NCBI RefSeq assembly: GCF_004786015.1
Contig: NZ_CP032096.1
Coordinates: 186,001 to 250,000 of the forward strand
Source of the DNA: Hydrogenovibrio crunogenus
GTDB taxonomy: Bacteria > Pseudomonadota > Gammaproteobacteria > Thiomicrospirales > Thiomicrospiraceae
Direction: 5' to 3'
DNA: 64,000 bases
Shown: one piece after another, positions 10,058-18,683 of the stretch
How positions within the stretch are numbered: the first letter of the stretch is position 1
Layout: every line of letters starts with the position of its first letter
Notes under the pieces: generated by a model
Database searches by the model: none
Seen by the model: the letters and a program-made list of their open reading frames with translations, nothing else
What the model was told of the DNA's origin: nothing
Position numbers and translations under genes: made by a program

Positions 10058-11089
10058 TTGAATAGGCGTTATCAACCGCTTTCCGTTTTGCTTGGATTAA
10101 GCATCCTGTTAAGTGTCATCGGGTTTTATGCATTGAGCATTGGGCCGATTGAAATTTCTTTTGGGGATCTATTGAAAAGCCTTGTTGGCACGCCGGGATC
10201 AATGCAAGTCGATTTGGTGATTTTTGAAATACGACTTCCACGAATTCTATTGGGTATATTGGTTGGCACCGGTTTAGGGGTTGCAGGCGCTGCCATGCAA
10301 GGGCTGTTTCGAAACCCGTTGGCCGATCCGGCGTTGGTGGGTGTCTCTAGTGGAGCTGCGTTAGCGGCTGTCACGGTGATTGTGTTAGGTCATTCTTTTC
10401 TAAAAGAATGGGTGGGGGTTTTTCAAGGTGCTGCGGTTCCTGCGGCGGCTTTTTTGGGTGGACTTCTGGTTAGCTGGATTATTTATCGGGTCGCGACTAA
10501 AAATGATCACACCGATGTTGGGTTAATGCTGTTGACGGGGGTTGCCGTGAATGCGATTGCTGCTTCGGCAACGGGTTTTCTCACCTATCTGGCGACAGAT
10601 GAAGCACTTCGAAATCTCACTTTTTGGACGATGGGATCAATATCTGGAGCGACTTGGCAGGACTTACTGATGGTCTTTCTGCCAATTTTGGTGGCGTTAA
10701 TCGGTCTGCCTTATTTTGCTCGCGGATTGAATGCGTTTTCTATGGGGGAAGCGGTATCGAACCACATGGGCTTTCAGGTGAATCGGCTAAAGTGGGGCGT
10801 GATTAGCTTGAGCGCTTTAGCGGTGGGTGCAGCCGTGTCTGTCAGTGGTATTATTGGCTTTGTCGGCTTGGTTGCCCCGCACTTAGTGCGACTACTATTG
10901 GGACCGGATCATCGCTGGTTATTATCTGGTAGTGCTCTAATGGGCGCGATGTTAGTTGTATTGTCCGATTTGTTAGCACGTACTTTGCTGTCTCCAGCGG
11001 AAATTCCGATTGGTATTGTGATGTCTGCTATCGGTGGGCCTTTTTTCTTATGGCTGCTGTTACAACGCCGTTCACGAGTCGGTCTTTGA
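10058..11089 (+). CDS. hmuU: FecCD-family ABC permease, probably heme (HmuU)
   Basis: 343 residues with about nine or ten membrane segments and the FecCD signatures RLPRILLGILVGTGLGVAG, MQGLFRNPLADPALVGVSSG and GFVGLVAPHLVR. These form the inner-membrane channel of importers for heme, ferric siderophores or cobalamin. The start is a TTG (MNRRYQPL); no in-frame ATG lies before conserved sequence. It overlaps or abuts the ATPase gene (gap eight bases) and is divergent from a HugZ-like gene, which makes heme the most likely substrate. No periplasmic binding protein gene is adjacent in the window. Confidence 0.8.
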   Translation: MNRRYQPLSVLLGLSILLSVIGFYALSIGPIEISFGDLLKSLVGTPGSMQVDLVIFEIRLPRILLGILVGTGLGVAGAAMQGLFRNPLADPALVGVSSGAALAAVTVIVLGHSFLKEWVGVFQGAAVPAAAFLGGLLVSWIIYRVATKNDHTDVGLMLLTGVAVNAIAASATGFLTYLATDEALRNLTFWTMGSISGATWQDLLMVFLPILVALIGLPYFARGLNAFSMGEAVSNHMGFQVNRLKWGVISLSALAVGAAVSVSGIIGFVGLVAPHLVRLLLGPDHRWLLSGSALMGAMLVVLSDLLARTLLSPAEIPIGIVMSAIGGPFFLWLLLQRRSRVGL

Positions 11090-11097
11090 GGGGGCCT

Positions 11098-11874
11098 ATG
11101 TTAACAGCTAACAAACTATGTGTTGAGCGCCTAGGACATCGTATCTTATCGGATGTGTCCGTTGAGATTTCCCCAGGACAGGTTGTCGCTATTTTAGGGG
11201 CAAATGGTGCTGGGAAATCGACACTTTTGCATTGCTTAAGTGGTGACCTGAACGAAGCAAAACAACACGTATTGCTAAACGGAAAAAACTTAGAATCATA
11301 CACCGCTCAAACTTTGGCGACGGTTAGAGCCGTTATGCCTCAAAGCGTGCAAATGGATTTCGCCTTTTTAGTCTCTGAACTGGTTGAAATGGGGGTGTGG
11401 CAAATCACTCGACAATCAGAGAAACAACAACGAGTGGATGATGCCTTAGCATTATTTGGTATTGAGGCCTTGAAGTCGCGTGATTATCAAACGTTATCGG
11501 GCGGCGAGCAGCAACGAGTGCAGTTAGCTCGGGTGGTTGCTCAAGTACTCGCTCCTATTACTCAAGCTGATGCCCCACGTTATTTGTTGCTAGATGAATG
11601 CACAGCCAATTTAGACTTTGCCCATCAACATCAAGTATTTGAAGTGGTTAAAAAATTAGCAGATAGTTATCAAATAGGCATTGTCGTGGTTTTGCATGAT
11701 ATGAATTTAGCGGCGCAATACGCAGACCACTTAATATTGCTCAAACAGGGAAAAGTGTTGGATCAGGGGTCGGTTGAAACCATGCTGGTTCCGTCCAAAA
11801 TAGAAGAACTGTATGATTTTCCTGTTCAAGTTTTATCACATCCGAAGGGGTGGCCGATGGTTGTTCCAGCTTAA
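11098..11874 (+). CDS. hmuV: Heme ABC transporter ATPase (HmuV-like)
   Basis: 258 residues from the ATG at 11098, preceded by GAGGGGG; a longer frame from 11050 overlaps hmuU and is unlikely. Walker A is GANGAGKST (34-42), the ABC signature LSGGEQQR (133-140), Walker B YLLLDECTANLD with Cys in place of the usual Pro after DE, and the switch His in VVLHDMNLAAQYADH. The insert around QADAPRYLLLDE is typical of HmuV/HemV ATPases. It energises import by the preceding permease on the cytoplasmic face. Confidence 0.85.
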   Translation: MLTANKLCVERLGHRILSDVSVEISPGQVVAILGANGAGKSTLLHCLSGDLNEAKQHVLLNGKNLESYTAQTLATVRAVMPQSVQMDFAFLVSELVEMGVWQITRQSEKQQRVDDALALFGIEALKSRDYQTLSGGEQQRVQLARVVAQVLAPITQADAPRYLLLDECTANLDFAHQHQVFEVVKKLADSYQIGIVVVLHDMNLAAQYADHLILLKQGKVLDQGSVETMLVPSKIEELYDFPVQVLSHPKGWPMVVPA

Positions 11875-11906
11875 TCTTAAACCGTAAAAGACTTTAGGAG
11901 GCTCAT

Positions 11907-12548
11907 ATGCAGGTTGTTTCGGTGAATGTCGGCCAAATTCAATCTTATCCATGGCGGGGAGGAACGCGCTCGGCCATCCATAAAACACCAGTCGACTCTG
12001 CTGTGTTAGTGACAGAAAACGGGTTAGAAGACGATCATCAGGCCGACCTCAAAAATCACGGCGGAGAGGATAAAGCGGTATTAATCATTCCGACGGCAAA
12101 CTATGTCCTTCACGGCGTCAGTCAGCATGCTTTTGGTTTCTTGGGAGAAAATATTTCGCTTTCCGGAGTGGATGAAACCCAAGTCAAGGTTGGAGACCGG
12201 TTTCAAATCGATGATGTGATATTAGAAGTGACTCAGCCTCGTTCTCCTTGTTGGAAACTGGGTGAAATTAACCATTCACAATCGTTTGTTCAAAAATACA
12301 GCGAGTCGGGCCGAGTGGGTTTTTATTGTCGAGTGTTGAACTCAGGAAACATTCAAGCTTCCATGCCTGTTAGACACTTAAGCGCTGGGAGAGGAGCGAA
12401 TATTCAGGCATTATTTTTAGCAAAGTTAAAAGCGTCGACTCTGGAAGCACATAATATCTTGCAAGAAGCATTGGAAAACCCGGCCCTATCGGATGCTTGG
12501 AGTCAAGCCATTAGGCGGAGACTGACTCGTAGGAGCAAAGATCATTGA
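11907..12548 (+). CDS. yiiM: MOSC domain protein, YiiM-like
   Basis: 213 residues. The MOSC core runs from about residue 20 to 160: GLEDDHQADLKNHGGEDKAV is the conserved beta-barrel entry, GENISLSG and VKVGDRF follow, and QPRSPCWKLG carries the cysteine (Cys115) proposed to bind sulfur or the molybdenum cofactor. YiiM-type proteins reduce N-hydroxylated compounds with Moco. A C-terminal helical tail after residue 165 is also typical of YiiM. AGGAGG precedes the ATG. It sits 32 bases after hmuV but a functional link to heme uptake is not evident. Confidence 0.85.
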   Translation: MQVVSVNVGQIQSYPWRGGTRSAIHKTPVDSAVLVTENGLEDDHQADLKNHGGEDKAVLIIPTANYVLHGVSQHAFGFLGENISLSGVDETQVKVGDRFQIDDVILEVTQPRSPCWKLGEINHSQSFVQKYSESGRVGFYCRVLNSGNIQASMPVRHLSAGRGANIQALFLAKLKASTLEAHNILQEALENPALSDAWSQAIRRRLTRRSKDH

Positions 12549-12628
12549 TCCAAGTATTAATTTCCTGCTAAAACGGTTGAGCGTGTAAAATATGTATCAT
12601 AGTTGTTAATAAAGAACCAAAGTAATTC

Positions 12629-13468
12629 ATGTCAAAAATTGAACACACCCCCGAAAATTCTGCCGCATTGGTTGAAGGCATTGCCAGCGACTTAGTGAAT
12701 ACATCGAAAAAGAAAAAAGATTGGATTAAACCACCTAAATCTATCTTGAAATTGGTGGGGCGGGCAGTGGCGCAATACCAGATGATTCGTGAAGGCGACC
12801 GGATCTTATTAGGATTGTCGGGCGGAAAAGATTCGATGGCATTGCTGGTTGTTTTAAAACATTTGCAGCGCCATTCGCCAGTCAAGTTTGAGCTGGCCGC
12901 GTGTACGATTGATCCAGAAATTCCCGGCTTTGATCCATCGCCATTGAAAGAGTGGGTTGCCTCGATGGAGGTGCCTTATTTTTATGAATCTGAGGATTTA
13001 GTGGCTTTAGCCGATGCCCATATGAAAGGCGACTCTTTCTGTAGTTTTTGCGCGCGCCATAAACGGGGCAAACTTTATACGGTTTGTCGCCGAGAAGGTT
13101 ATAACGTGTTGGCTCTGGCTCAGCATTTGGATGATTTGGCAGAGAGTCTTTTGATGTCGGCGTTTAATGCAGGAGAGCTTCGTACGATGAAAGCGCATTA
13201 CTTGAATAATGAAAAAGATATTCGGATTATTCGTCCGTTGGTTCGGGTTCGAGAAAGCCAGACACGTGCCTTTTCAGAAGCCGCAGAGTTGCCGATTATT
13301 CAAGATAACTGCCCAGCTTGCTATTCCAAGCCTCAAGAGCGTCAGCGTATGAAAGAGCTGTTGCTTGAACAAGAAACGCATAATAAACACCTGTACGCTA
13401 ATTTGTGGCGTGCCATGCAACCATTGGTGGCAGATGACAACCATGCTGGTGAAGCAAATTTAAAGTAG
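12629..13468 (+). CDS. ttcA: tRNA 2-thiocytidine(32) synthetase TtcA
   Basis: Adds sulfur to C32 of certain tRNAs using ATP. 279 residues. The PP-loop SGGKDS is at 64-69, and the iron-sulfur cluster cysteines are visible as CSFC (Cys138, Cys141) and a CPAC pair (Cys228, Cys231). The HLDDLAESLLM segment is the family signature. The first 35 residues, rich in Lys, form a variable extension. Six bases separate its stop from the acyltransferase gene, so the two may be co-transcribed. Confidence 0.95.
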   Translation: MSKIEHTPENSAALVEGIASDLVNTSKKKKDWIKPPKSILKLVGRAVAQYQMIREGDRILLGLSGGKDSMALLVVLKHLQRHSPVKFELAACTIDPEIPGFDPSPLKEWVASMEVPYFYESEDLVALADAHMKGDSFCSFCARHKRGKLYTVCRREGYNVLALAQHLDDLAESLLMSAFNAGELRTMKAHYLNNEKDIRIIRPLVRVRESQTRAFSEAAELPIIQDNCPACYSKPQERQRMKELLLEQETHNKHLYANLWRAMQPLVADDNHAGEANLK

Positions 13469-13474
13469 GGTGAT

Positions 13475-14392
13475 ATGGCAGCTCAATCAGAACAACGCTG
13501 GCAAGGCAAAGTCTTTATCGGGCTACTGAAATTTTTTTCTTGGTGGTCTTTGCCAATCAATCATGCCATGGGAAAAGCCATCGGCTATTTATTGTGGTGG
13601 TTTCCCTCTTCTCCCAAACGGATTTCCGAGATTAATTTAAAAATCGCTTTTCCTGAATTGTCTGAAACGGAACGACAAGCCTATTTGAAACAAAGTTTAC
13701 TTGAGCTGGGAAAAACCACGACAGAGCTCGGACCGATATGGTTATGGGATGCAAATCGTGTGTTTGAACTTATTCAGTCGGTACACGGAGCAGAGCTTGT
13801 TGATGCCGCTTTTAAACAGGAAAAAGGGGTGATTATTTTATCGCCTCATATTGGCGCTTGGGAGGTGATGGGGATTTACCTTTCTCGCCATTATCCGATG
13901 ACAACCCTATATCGTCCGCCGAATATTCGCTCGATAGAATCCTTTATGCGACAAGTGAGGCAGCGTTCCGGTTCTACCTTGGTTCCGACGGATTTATCCG
14001 GTGTTAAGGCCCTGCGCAAGGCGTTGAATCACAATGAGATGATAGGCATCTTGCCGGATCAAGATCCTGGAAAGAATGGCAGTACTTATGCTCCATTTTT
14101 CGGTCATCCTGCGCGTACGATGGTATTGGTCTCGAAGCTGGCATCCAAATCCAAAAGTGCCGTGTTTTTCGCTTATGCTAAGCGGCTATCCAAAGGGAAA
14201 GGGTATGAGATTTACTTTATTCCGGCAGATGAACAGGTCGCCGCTTCAGATGAGTTGATGGCAACAACGGCTTTAAATGAAGGTGTTGAGCTGTGTGCTA
14301 AGGCATTACCTTCGCAATATCAATGGAATTACAAACGCTATAAACATCCACCAGAAGGGCGTGAGGATGTGTACAAAAAAGTTCAAAAATAG
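13475..14392 (+). CDS. LpxL-family lipid A acyltransferase
   Basis: 305 residues of the LpxL/HtrB lauroyl-acyltransferase family, inner-membrane enzymes that add secondary acyl chains to lipid A from acyl-ACP. The catalytic H-x4-E motif is SPHIGAWE (His125, Glu130); TTLYRPPN and GILPDQDPGKNGSTYAPFFG are the other conserved blocks. A hydrophobic N-terminal segment (FIGLLKFFSWWSLP) probably anchors it. The exact chain and position transferred cannot be told. The stop codon is directly followed by the CCAGGCCTGG palindrome. An LpxR-like deacylase elsewhere in the window acts on the same lipid class. Confidence 0.85.
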   Translation: MAAQSEQRWQGKVFIGLLKFFSWWSLPINHAMGKAIGYLLWWFPSSPKRISEINLKIAFPELSETERQAYLKQSLLELGKTTTELGPIWLWDANRVFELIQSVHGAELVDAAFKQEKGVIILSPHIGAWEVMGIYLSRHYPMTTLYRPPNIRSIESFMRQVRQRSGSTLVPTDLSGVKALRKALNHNEMIGILPDQDPGKNGSTYAPFFGHPARTMVLVSKLASKSKSAVFFAYAKRLSKGKGYEIYFIPADEQVAASDELMATTALNEGVELCAKALPSQYQWNYKRYKHPPEGREDVYKKVQK

Positions 14393-14402
14393 CCAGGCCT
14401 GG
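14393..14402. repeat. CCAGGCCTGG palindrome after the acyltransferase gene
   Basis: This copy begins directly after the stop codon of the LpxL-type gene and is followed by TCATTTTT. It is 31 bases before thpR. Its position and the T-run fit a short terminator stem. Confidence 0.6.
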
Positions 14403-14433
14403 TCATTTTTAACGGTCTGAAAGGAGAGGCGTG

Positions 14434-14991
14434 ATGCGAACTTTTTTTGCTGTGCCTGTAAATGAAGCTCTGCAAAAGGTTTTGATGGAGCAGATTGAAA
14501 GTCTAAAATCGCTCCCTTGGGCATCAGATGTTCGATGGACGCCAGTGAAAAACTGGCATTTAACATTAAAGTTCTTAGGAGAGCTCCCAACCGAACAAGT
14601 GGATGCCATTGAAAGATCAATGCAAAACTGGTTTGCCGAAGGCATGAGCTATTTTGAAGCCGAAGTGTCCGCTATCAAAGGATTTCCTTTATCCCAATCG
14701 GGCCCTTTTATCGTCGCGACTCTGGATGCCACCTTGCTTTTACAATCATTGGTTCGAGAGATCGAGCAGCAATTGCGCTGTTTTGAGATTCCTAAAGATA
14801 AGCGGGCATTTCGACCTCATATCACTTTAGGTAAGTGGTTAGGAGAGCAAGCTGGTTTTCCTGCACTTGACATGCCTCTTGAAGCGGCATGGTTGCGAGT
14901 GGATCGGTTGAATTTGTATGAAAGTATTCAAGCAGAAGGGAGCCATCAATATAAGCCTTTAGCGACCCACGCATTAGAAACGTATGATTAA
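14434..14991 (+). CDS. thpR: RNA 2',3'-cyclic phosphodiesterase ThpR
   Basis: About 185 residues of the 2H phosphoesterase superfamily, also called 2'-5' RNA ligase-like. Both catalytic motifs are present: HLT at 42-44 (WHLTLKFLG) and HIT at 129-131 (RPHITLGK). Opens RNA 2',3'-cyclic phosphates; the physiological substrate is unclear. Start ATG at 14434 follows AAGGAGAG; the adjacent GTG at 14431 is also possible. Ends shortly before a convergent methyltransferase gene. Confidence 0.9.
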   Translation: MRTFFAVPVNEALQKVLMEQIESLKSLPWASDVRWTPVKNWHLTLKFLGELPTEQVDAIERSMQNWFAEGMSYFEAEVSAIKGFPLSQSGPFIVATLDATLLLQSLVREIEQQLRCFEIPKDKRAFRPHITLGKWLGEQAGFPALDMPLEAAWLRVDRLNLYESIQAEGSHQYKPLATHALETYD

Positions 14992-15002
14992 GCTTTTTTC
15001 AT

Positions 15003-15611
15003 TTATTGACGTTTGACTGGCCGCTTTGTCGCCAGAAGCCAAGCATACCGGTTCTTCGTTTGTGCGTTATCCGCAAGCCAGCCTTCTCCATAAACATTGA
15101 TTTCAAAATCGCGCCAGCTAGGTTCGGTTTTTGGTAACTGGTTTAACTCTCCTGTCTGAAGATAAAAATACGGATTGTTTGGCGCATTTTCTTGAACCGG
15201 GGCCAAAAAAGTTTGAATCAATACTTTGCCATTGGGTTTGAGAGCTTGGGCAATTTGAGGCCAAAGAGCGCGGTTTAAATAACGGCTGATCACTATCACA
15301 TCGTATTGCTGATAAGGAAACAGCATTTGCTCAAAATCACAGATAGTCGGCGTGATCGGCAACCGGTTCACGGCTGCCCAGTTATTGAGGTGAGTAAGCG
15401 CAGTATCGGAAATATCCCACGCATCCACCGTGAGACCGCATTGCGCTAAAAAACGCGCATTACCCCCTAAGCCACAAGCCAAATCAAGTGCTTTGCCTGT
15501 GAGGGGCAGTTGATGGAGATGTTGCTTCAGAGCCCATGCAGGGAGCACCGGTTTTTTAGGATCAATATCGGCATACTTCTGATCCCATTTTTCAGCTAAA
15601 GAAAGGGACAT
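15003..15611 (-). CDS. Class I SAM-dependent methyltransferase
   Basis: 202 residues. Motif I is ALDLACGLGGNARFLA near residue 40, followed by VDAWDIS (motif II acidic residue) and VIVISRYLNRALWPQIAQALKPNGKVLIQTFL (motifs IV-V). The pattern is close to the TehB/small-molecule methyltransferase group; the substrate cannot be assigned. Its ATG overlaps the TGA/TAA region of the trkH gene by one base, so it is probably translated after trkH in a trkA-trkH-methyltransferase unit. Confidence 0.8.
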   Translation of the reverse strand: MSLSLAEKWDQKYADIDPKKPVLPAWALKQHLHQLPLTGKALDLACGLGGNARFLAQCGLTVDAWDISDTALTHLNNWAAVNRLPITPTICDFEQMLFPYQQYDVIVISRYLNRALWPQIAQALKPNGKVLIQTFLAPVQENAPNNPYFYLQTGELNQLPKTEPSWRDFEINVYGEGWLADNAQTKNRYAWLLATKRPVKRQ

Positions 15612-17062
15612 TATTTTCTCCAGAAGCTAGAGGTAAAGAGGACCAGTAATGTGAATATTTCCAAACGGCCCAATAGCATTGTGAAGGTTAAAACCCACTT
15701 AACAGGGTCAGACAAGCTCTGGTAATTGGCGGCAGCTTGCCCTAAGGCGGGCCCTAAGTTGTTAATGGTCGCGGCGACAGTCGAGAAAGCGGTGGTTTGG
15801 TCCAAGCCGAGTGCCATTAACAGTAGCATAATGCCGACGAACGAAACGACATACAGTGAAAAGAACCCCCAAACAGAGGTAATGATTTTATCTGGGATGG
15901 GCTTGCCATTTAATTTAACCGGCATCAAGGCGTTCGGGTGCAGCAGGCGTCGGATTTCGCGACTTCCTTGTTTCGCCAATAAGATAAAGCGGATAACCTT
16001 CATTCCCCCGGCGGTCGACCCAGCTGATCCTCCAATAAAACTCATCATAATCAACATGAAAGGAATGAATATCGGCCATAATGAAAAGTCTGCGTTGGCA
16101 AACCCGGTTGTAGAGGCGAATGAAATGGTTTGAAAGGCCCCATATCGGAAAGCATCTTGCCAGGTTAAATAGACTTCATGGTAATACAAATAGAAACTGC
16201 TAATGACAATGCCAACCAATATCAGCACGGAGAAAACCTTAAATTCAGGGTCTAAAGTGTAGGGGCGTGTTGATAAGTTCCGAAAGGCGGTGAAATGTAA
16301 TGCAAAATTGATGGCAGCCAGGAACATAAAGATCATCGCTATGATTTCGATATGGACATCATCAAAGTGGGCGATGCTGGCATCATGCGTTGAAAACCCA
16401 CCAATAGCAACGGTTGAAAAACTATGGGCAAACGCATCAAACCAGTCCATTCCGGCCAGCCAGTAACCGAGCGCACAAGCAATGGTTAACCCTAGATAAA
16501 TATACCAGAGCGCTTTCGCAGTTTCGGAAATGCGCGGTGCCAGTTTATTGTCTTTGATAGGGCCGGGGGTTTCCGCTCGATAGAGTTGCATTCCTCCAAT
16601 GCCCAGCATCGGTAATATGGCCACCGCCAGAACGATAATCCCCATGCCTCCCAACCATTGCAGTTGTTGACGGTACCATAACATGGAGTGAGGGAGTGCA
16701 TCCAGACCGTTGATTACGGTCGCTCCGGTCGTCGTCAGCCCTGAAAATGATTCAAAAATCGCGTCCGTTAAAGAAATATAAATTGTGGAAGCAAAGTACA
16801 TCGGGACAGCACCTGCAAACCCGAGTACCGTCCAGAACATGACGACAATTAAAAAGCCGTCTCGAATTTTTAAGTCATGATGACTTTTTCGAGAAGGAAA
16901 CCAAAGTAAAAATCCAGTGATAAAAAGCCCAATGGCTGAAAGACCAAAGTCAGACATACCGCCATCTTGGTAAATTAAGGCCATGATAAAGGGCGGAATC
17001 AGCGTTAAGCTGAACACCATCAATAAAATGCCCAGAACTTTTAAAATAATTTTACTGTGCAT
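15611..17062 (-). CDS. trkH: Trk potassium uptake channel subunit TrkH
   Basis: 483 residues, the normal size for TrkH/TrkI, with four repeated membrane-pore-membrane units. Selectivity loops are visible: FSGLTTTGATV (first), FSTVAIGGFSTHD (second), ASTTGFANADFS (third) and STVAATINNLGPALG (fourth). It forms the membrane K+ pathway and needs TrkA, whose gene lies 21 bases upstream on the same strand. The TrkA-TrkH arrangement as one operon supports the assignment. Confidence 0.95.
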   Translation of the reverse strand: MHSKIILKVLGILLMVFSLTLIPPFIMALIYQDGGMSDFGLSAIGLFITGFLLWFPSRKSHHDLKIRDGFLIVVMFWTVLGFAGAVPMYFASTIYISLTDAIFESFSGLTTTGATVINGLDALPHSMLWYRQQLQWLGGMGIIVLAVAILPMLGIGGMQLYRAETPGPIKDNKLAPRISETAKALWYIYLGLTIACALGYWLAGMDWFDAFAHSFSTVAIGGFSTHDASIAHFDDVHIEIIAMIFMFLAAINFALHFTAFRNLSTRPYTLDPEFKVFSVLILVGIVISSFYLYYHEVYLTWQDAFRYGAFQTISFASTTGFANADFSLWPIFIPFMLIMMSFIGGSAGSTAGGMKVIRFILLAKQGSREIRRLLHPNALMPVKLNGKPIPDKIITSVWGFFSLYVVSFVGIMLLLMALGLDQTTAFSTVAATINNLGPALGQAAANYQSLSDPVKWVLTFTMLLGRLEIFTLLVLFTSSFWRK

Positions 17063-17083
17063 AAGGTCGAGACTGTTTAAAAA

Positions 17084-18481
17084 TTAAAACCAACTTCTTT
17101 TTTCCTTTGGCGTAAAGAGTTCTGTAATTTCTGCCGCTTGACTGGGGTCATTCAAGAAAAGAATGACATGATCTTCCGCTTCAATCGTCAGGTCACGATG
17201 TGAAAATAGGACTTCATTTTCACGCACAATACATCCAATGGTGATGCTGGTTGGCCATTGAATTTCACCGATGGTTTTGCCAATAATTTCAGAGGAGTTT
17301 TCACTTCCATGCACAATCACTTCCATGGCCTCTGCAGCGCCTCGCCGCAACGTAAATGCTTTGACGGTATCCCCTTGGCGCATGTAGTGCAATAAACGAC
17401 TGGTGGTAATCTGGTCTGCCGAGATGGCAACATCGATACTGTTGAGCTGAATTAAGTCCACATAAGACTGGTTGTTTACCAGGGCAATGACACGGCGTAC
17501 TCCTAACTTCTTGGCCAGCATGCCTGAAATAATGTTGGCTTCATCGGAGTTCGTCAGTGCCAAAAACAAATCGATTTCATCAATATTTTCTTCAATGAGT
17601 AGAGATTTATCAGAGACATCTCCTCTGATGACAATGGCTTGTTCCAATTGCTCTGAAATTTTCCGAGCTTGCGTCATATTGTGGTCAATGATTTTAACCT
17701 GGTGTTCTTTTTCTAACTCTTTGGCCAGGTTAAAACCGATATTACCTCCCCCTGCGATCATAATGTTTCTGGAAGGGCGGAGTTTATCGCGTCGTAATTC
17801 TTGAACAATTTTTGGGATATTAAAGGGTTCGGCAAGAAAGAAAACTTCATCACCAACTTGAATGGTGACATTACCCGTCGGGATAACGATTTCATCTCGT
17901 CGGTAAATCGCAACAATTCGATGATGGACACCATCCGGTAAATGCTGCTTAATTTCTCGAATTTTTTTGCCCACAATCATGCCGCCTGAGTGAGCTCGGA
18001 TAGCAACCAGTCGCACCTTACCTTCTGAAAAGTCGACCACTTGGAGAGAGCCTGGGTAGTTGATCAGCTGAAGAATATAGTTTTTAACCAATGTTTCCGG
18101 GCTGATAAGCACATTGATAGGAATTGCATCCGTATTCTGCTGTCGATCAAACAATTCAGGGTGGTTCAAGTAACTTTGGCTTCTAACGCGGGCAATCTTA
18201 GTAGGCGTTTTATGCATGATTTGGGCAAGTTGACAGGCCACGATGTTGGTGTCATCTTGATGAGTGGCAGCAATTAACATATCCGCTTCTTCCAGCCCTG
18301 CCTGATTCAGGACATCCGGGTTAGAGGCGTGCCCATTCACCGTTCGAATGTCCAAACGGTCTTGTAACCGTTGAAGGTTGGTTCGATCAAGATCAACCAC
18401 AGTGACATCATTGTTTTCGATGGCAAGCAGTTCTGCAAGGGATGTACCGACTTGTCCGGCACCAAGAATAATTATGTTCAT
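17084..18481 (-). CDS. trkA: Trk potassium uptake regulatory subunit TrkA
   Basis: 465 residues made of two repeated units, each an RCK-N Rossmann domain and an RCK-C domain. The nucleotide-binding glycine motifs are GAGQVGTSLAELLA at the N-terminus and GGGNIGFNLAKELE near residue 240; HASNPDVL and GDVSDKSLL are the matching adenine-side acidic motifs. It is a cytoplasmic gate that binds NAD(H)/ATP and TrkH. First gene of the apparent trkA-trkH operon. Confidence 0.96.
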   Translation of the reverse strand: MNIIILGAGQVGTSLAELLAIENNDVTVVDLDRTNLQRLQDRLDIRTVNGHASNPDVLNQAGLEEADMLIAATHQDDTNIVACQLAQIMHKTPTKIARVRSQSYLNHPELFDRQQNTDAIPINVLISPETLVKNYILQLINYPGSLQVVDFSEGKVRLVAIRAHSGGMIVGKKIREIKQHLPDGVHHRIVAIYRRDEIVIPTGNVTIQVGDEVFFLAEPFNIPKIVQELRRDKLRPSRNIMIAGGGNIGFNLAKELEKEHQVKIIDHNMTQARKISEQLEQAIVIRGDVSDKSLLIEENIDEIDLFLALTNSDEANIISGMLAKKLGVRRVIALVNNQSYVDLIQLNSIDVAISADQITTSRLLHYMRQGDTVKAFTLRRGAAEAMEVIVHGSENSSEIIGKTIGEIQWPTSITIGCIVRENEVLFSHRDLTIEAEDHVILFLNDPSQAAEITELFTPKEKRSWF

Positions 18482-18683
18482 AAGGGCGCGTTATTTAAAT
18501 TTTCCTTAGAAGCTGTCTAAGCATTTTAAATGGTGTTACCTGCACTTTCCAAGTAACAAACTGACTGCAATTCATTTCTTACTGCTACGTATTCTACGCT
18601 GGATTAAACCTGAAATTAACCCTAATTATTGCTTTTATTACAACCGACAAAGCCCTTAAAAGAGGTTGAATAAACCTATCGGG

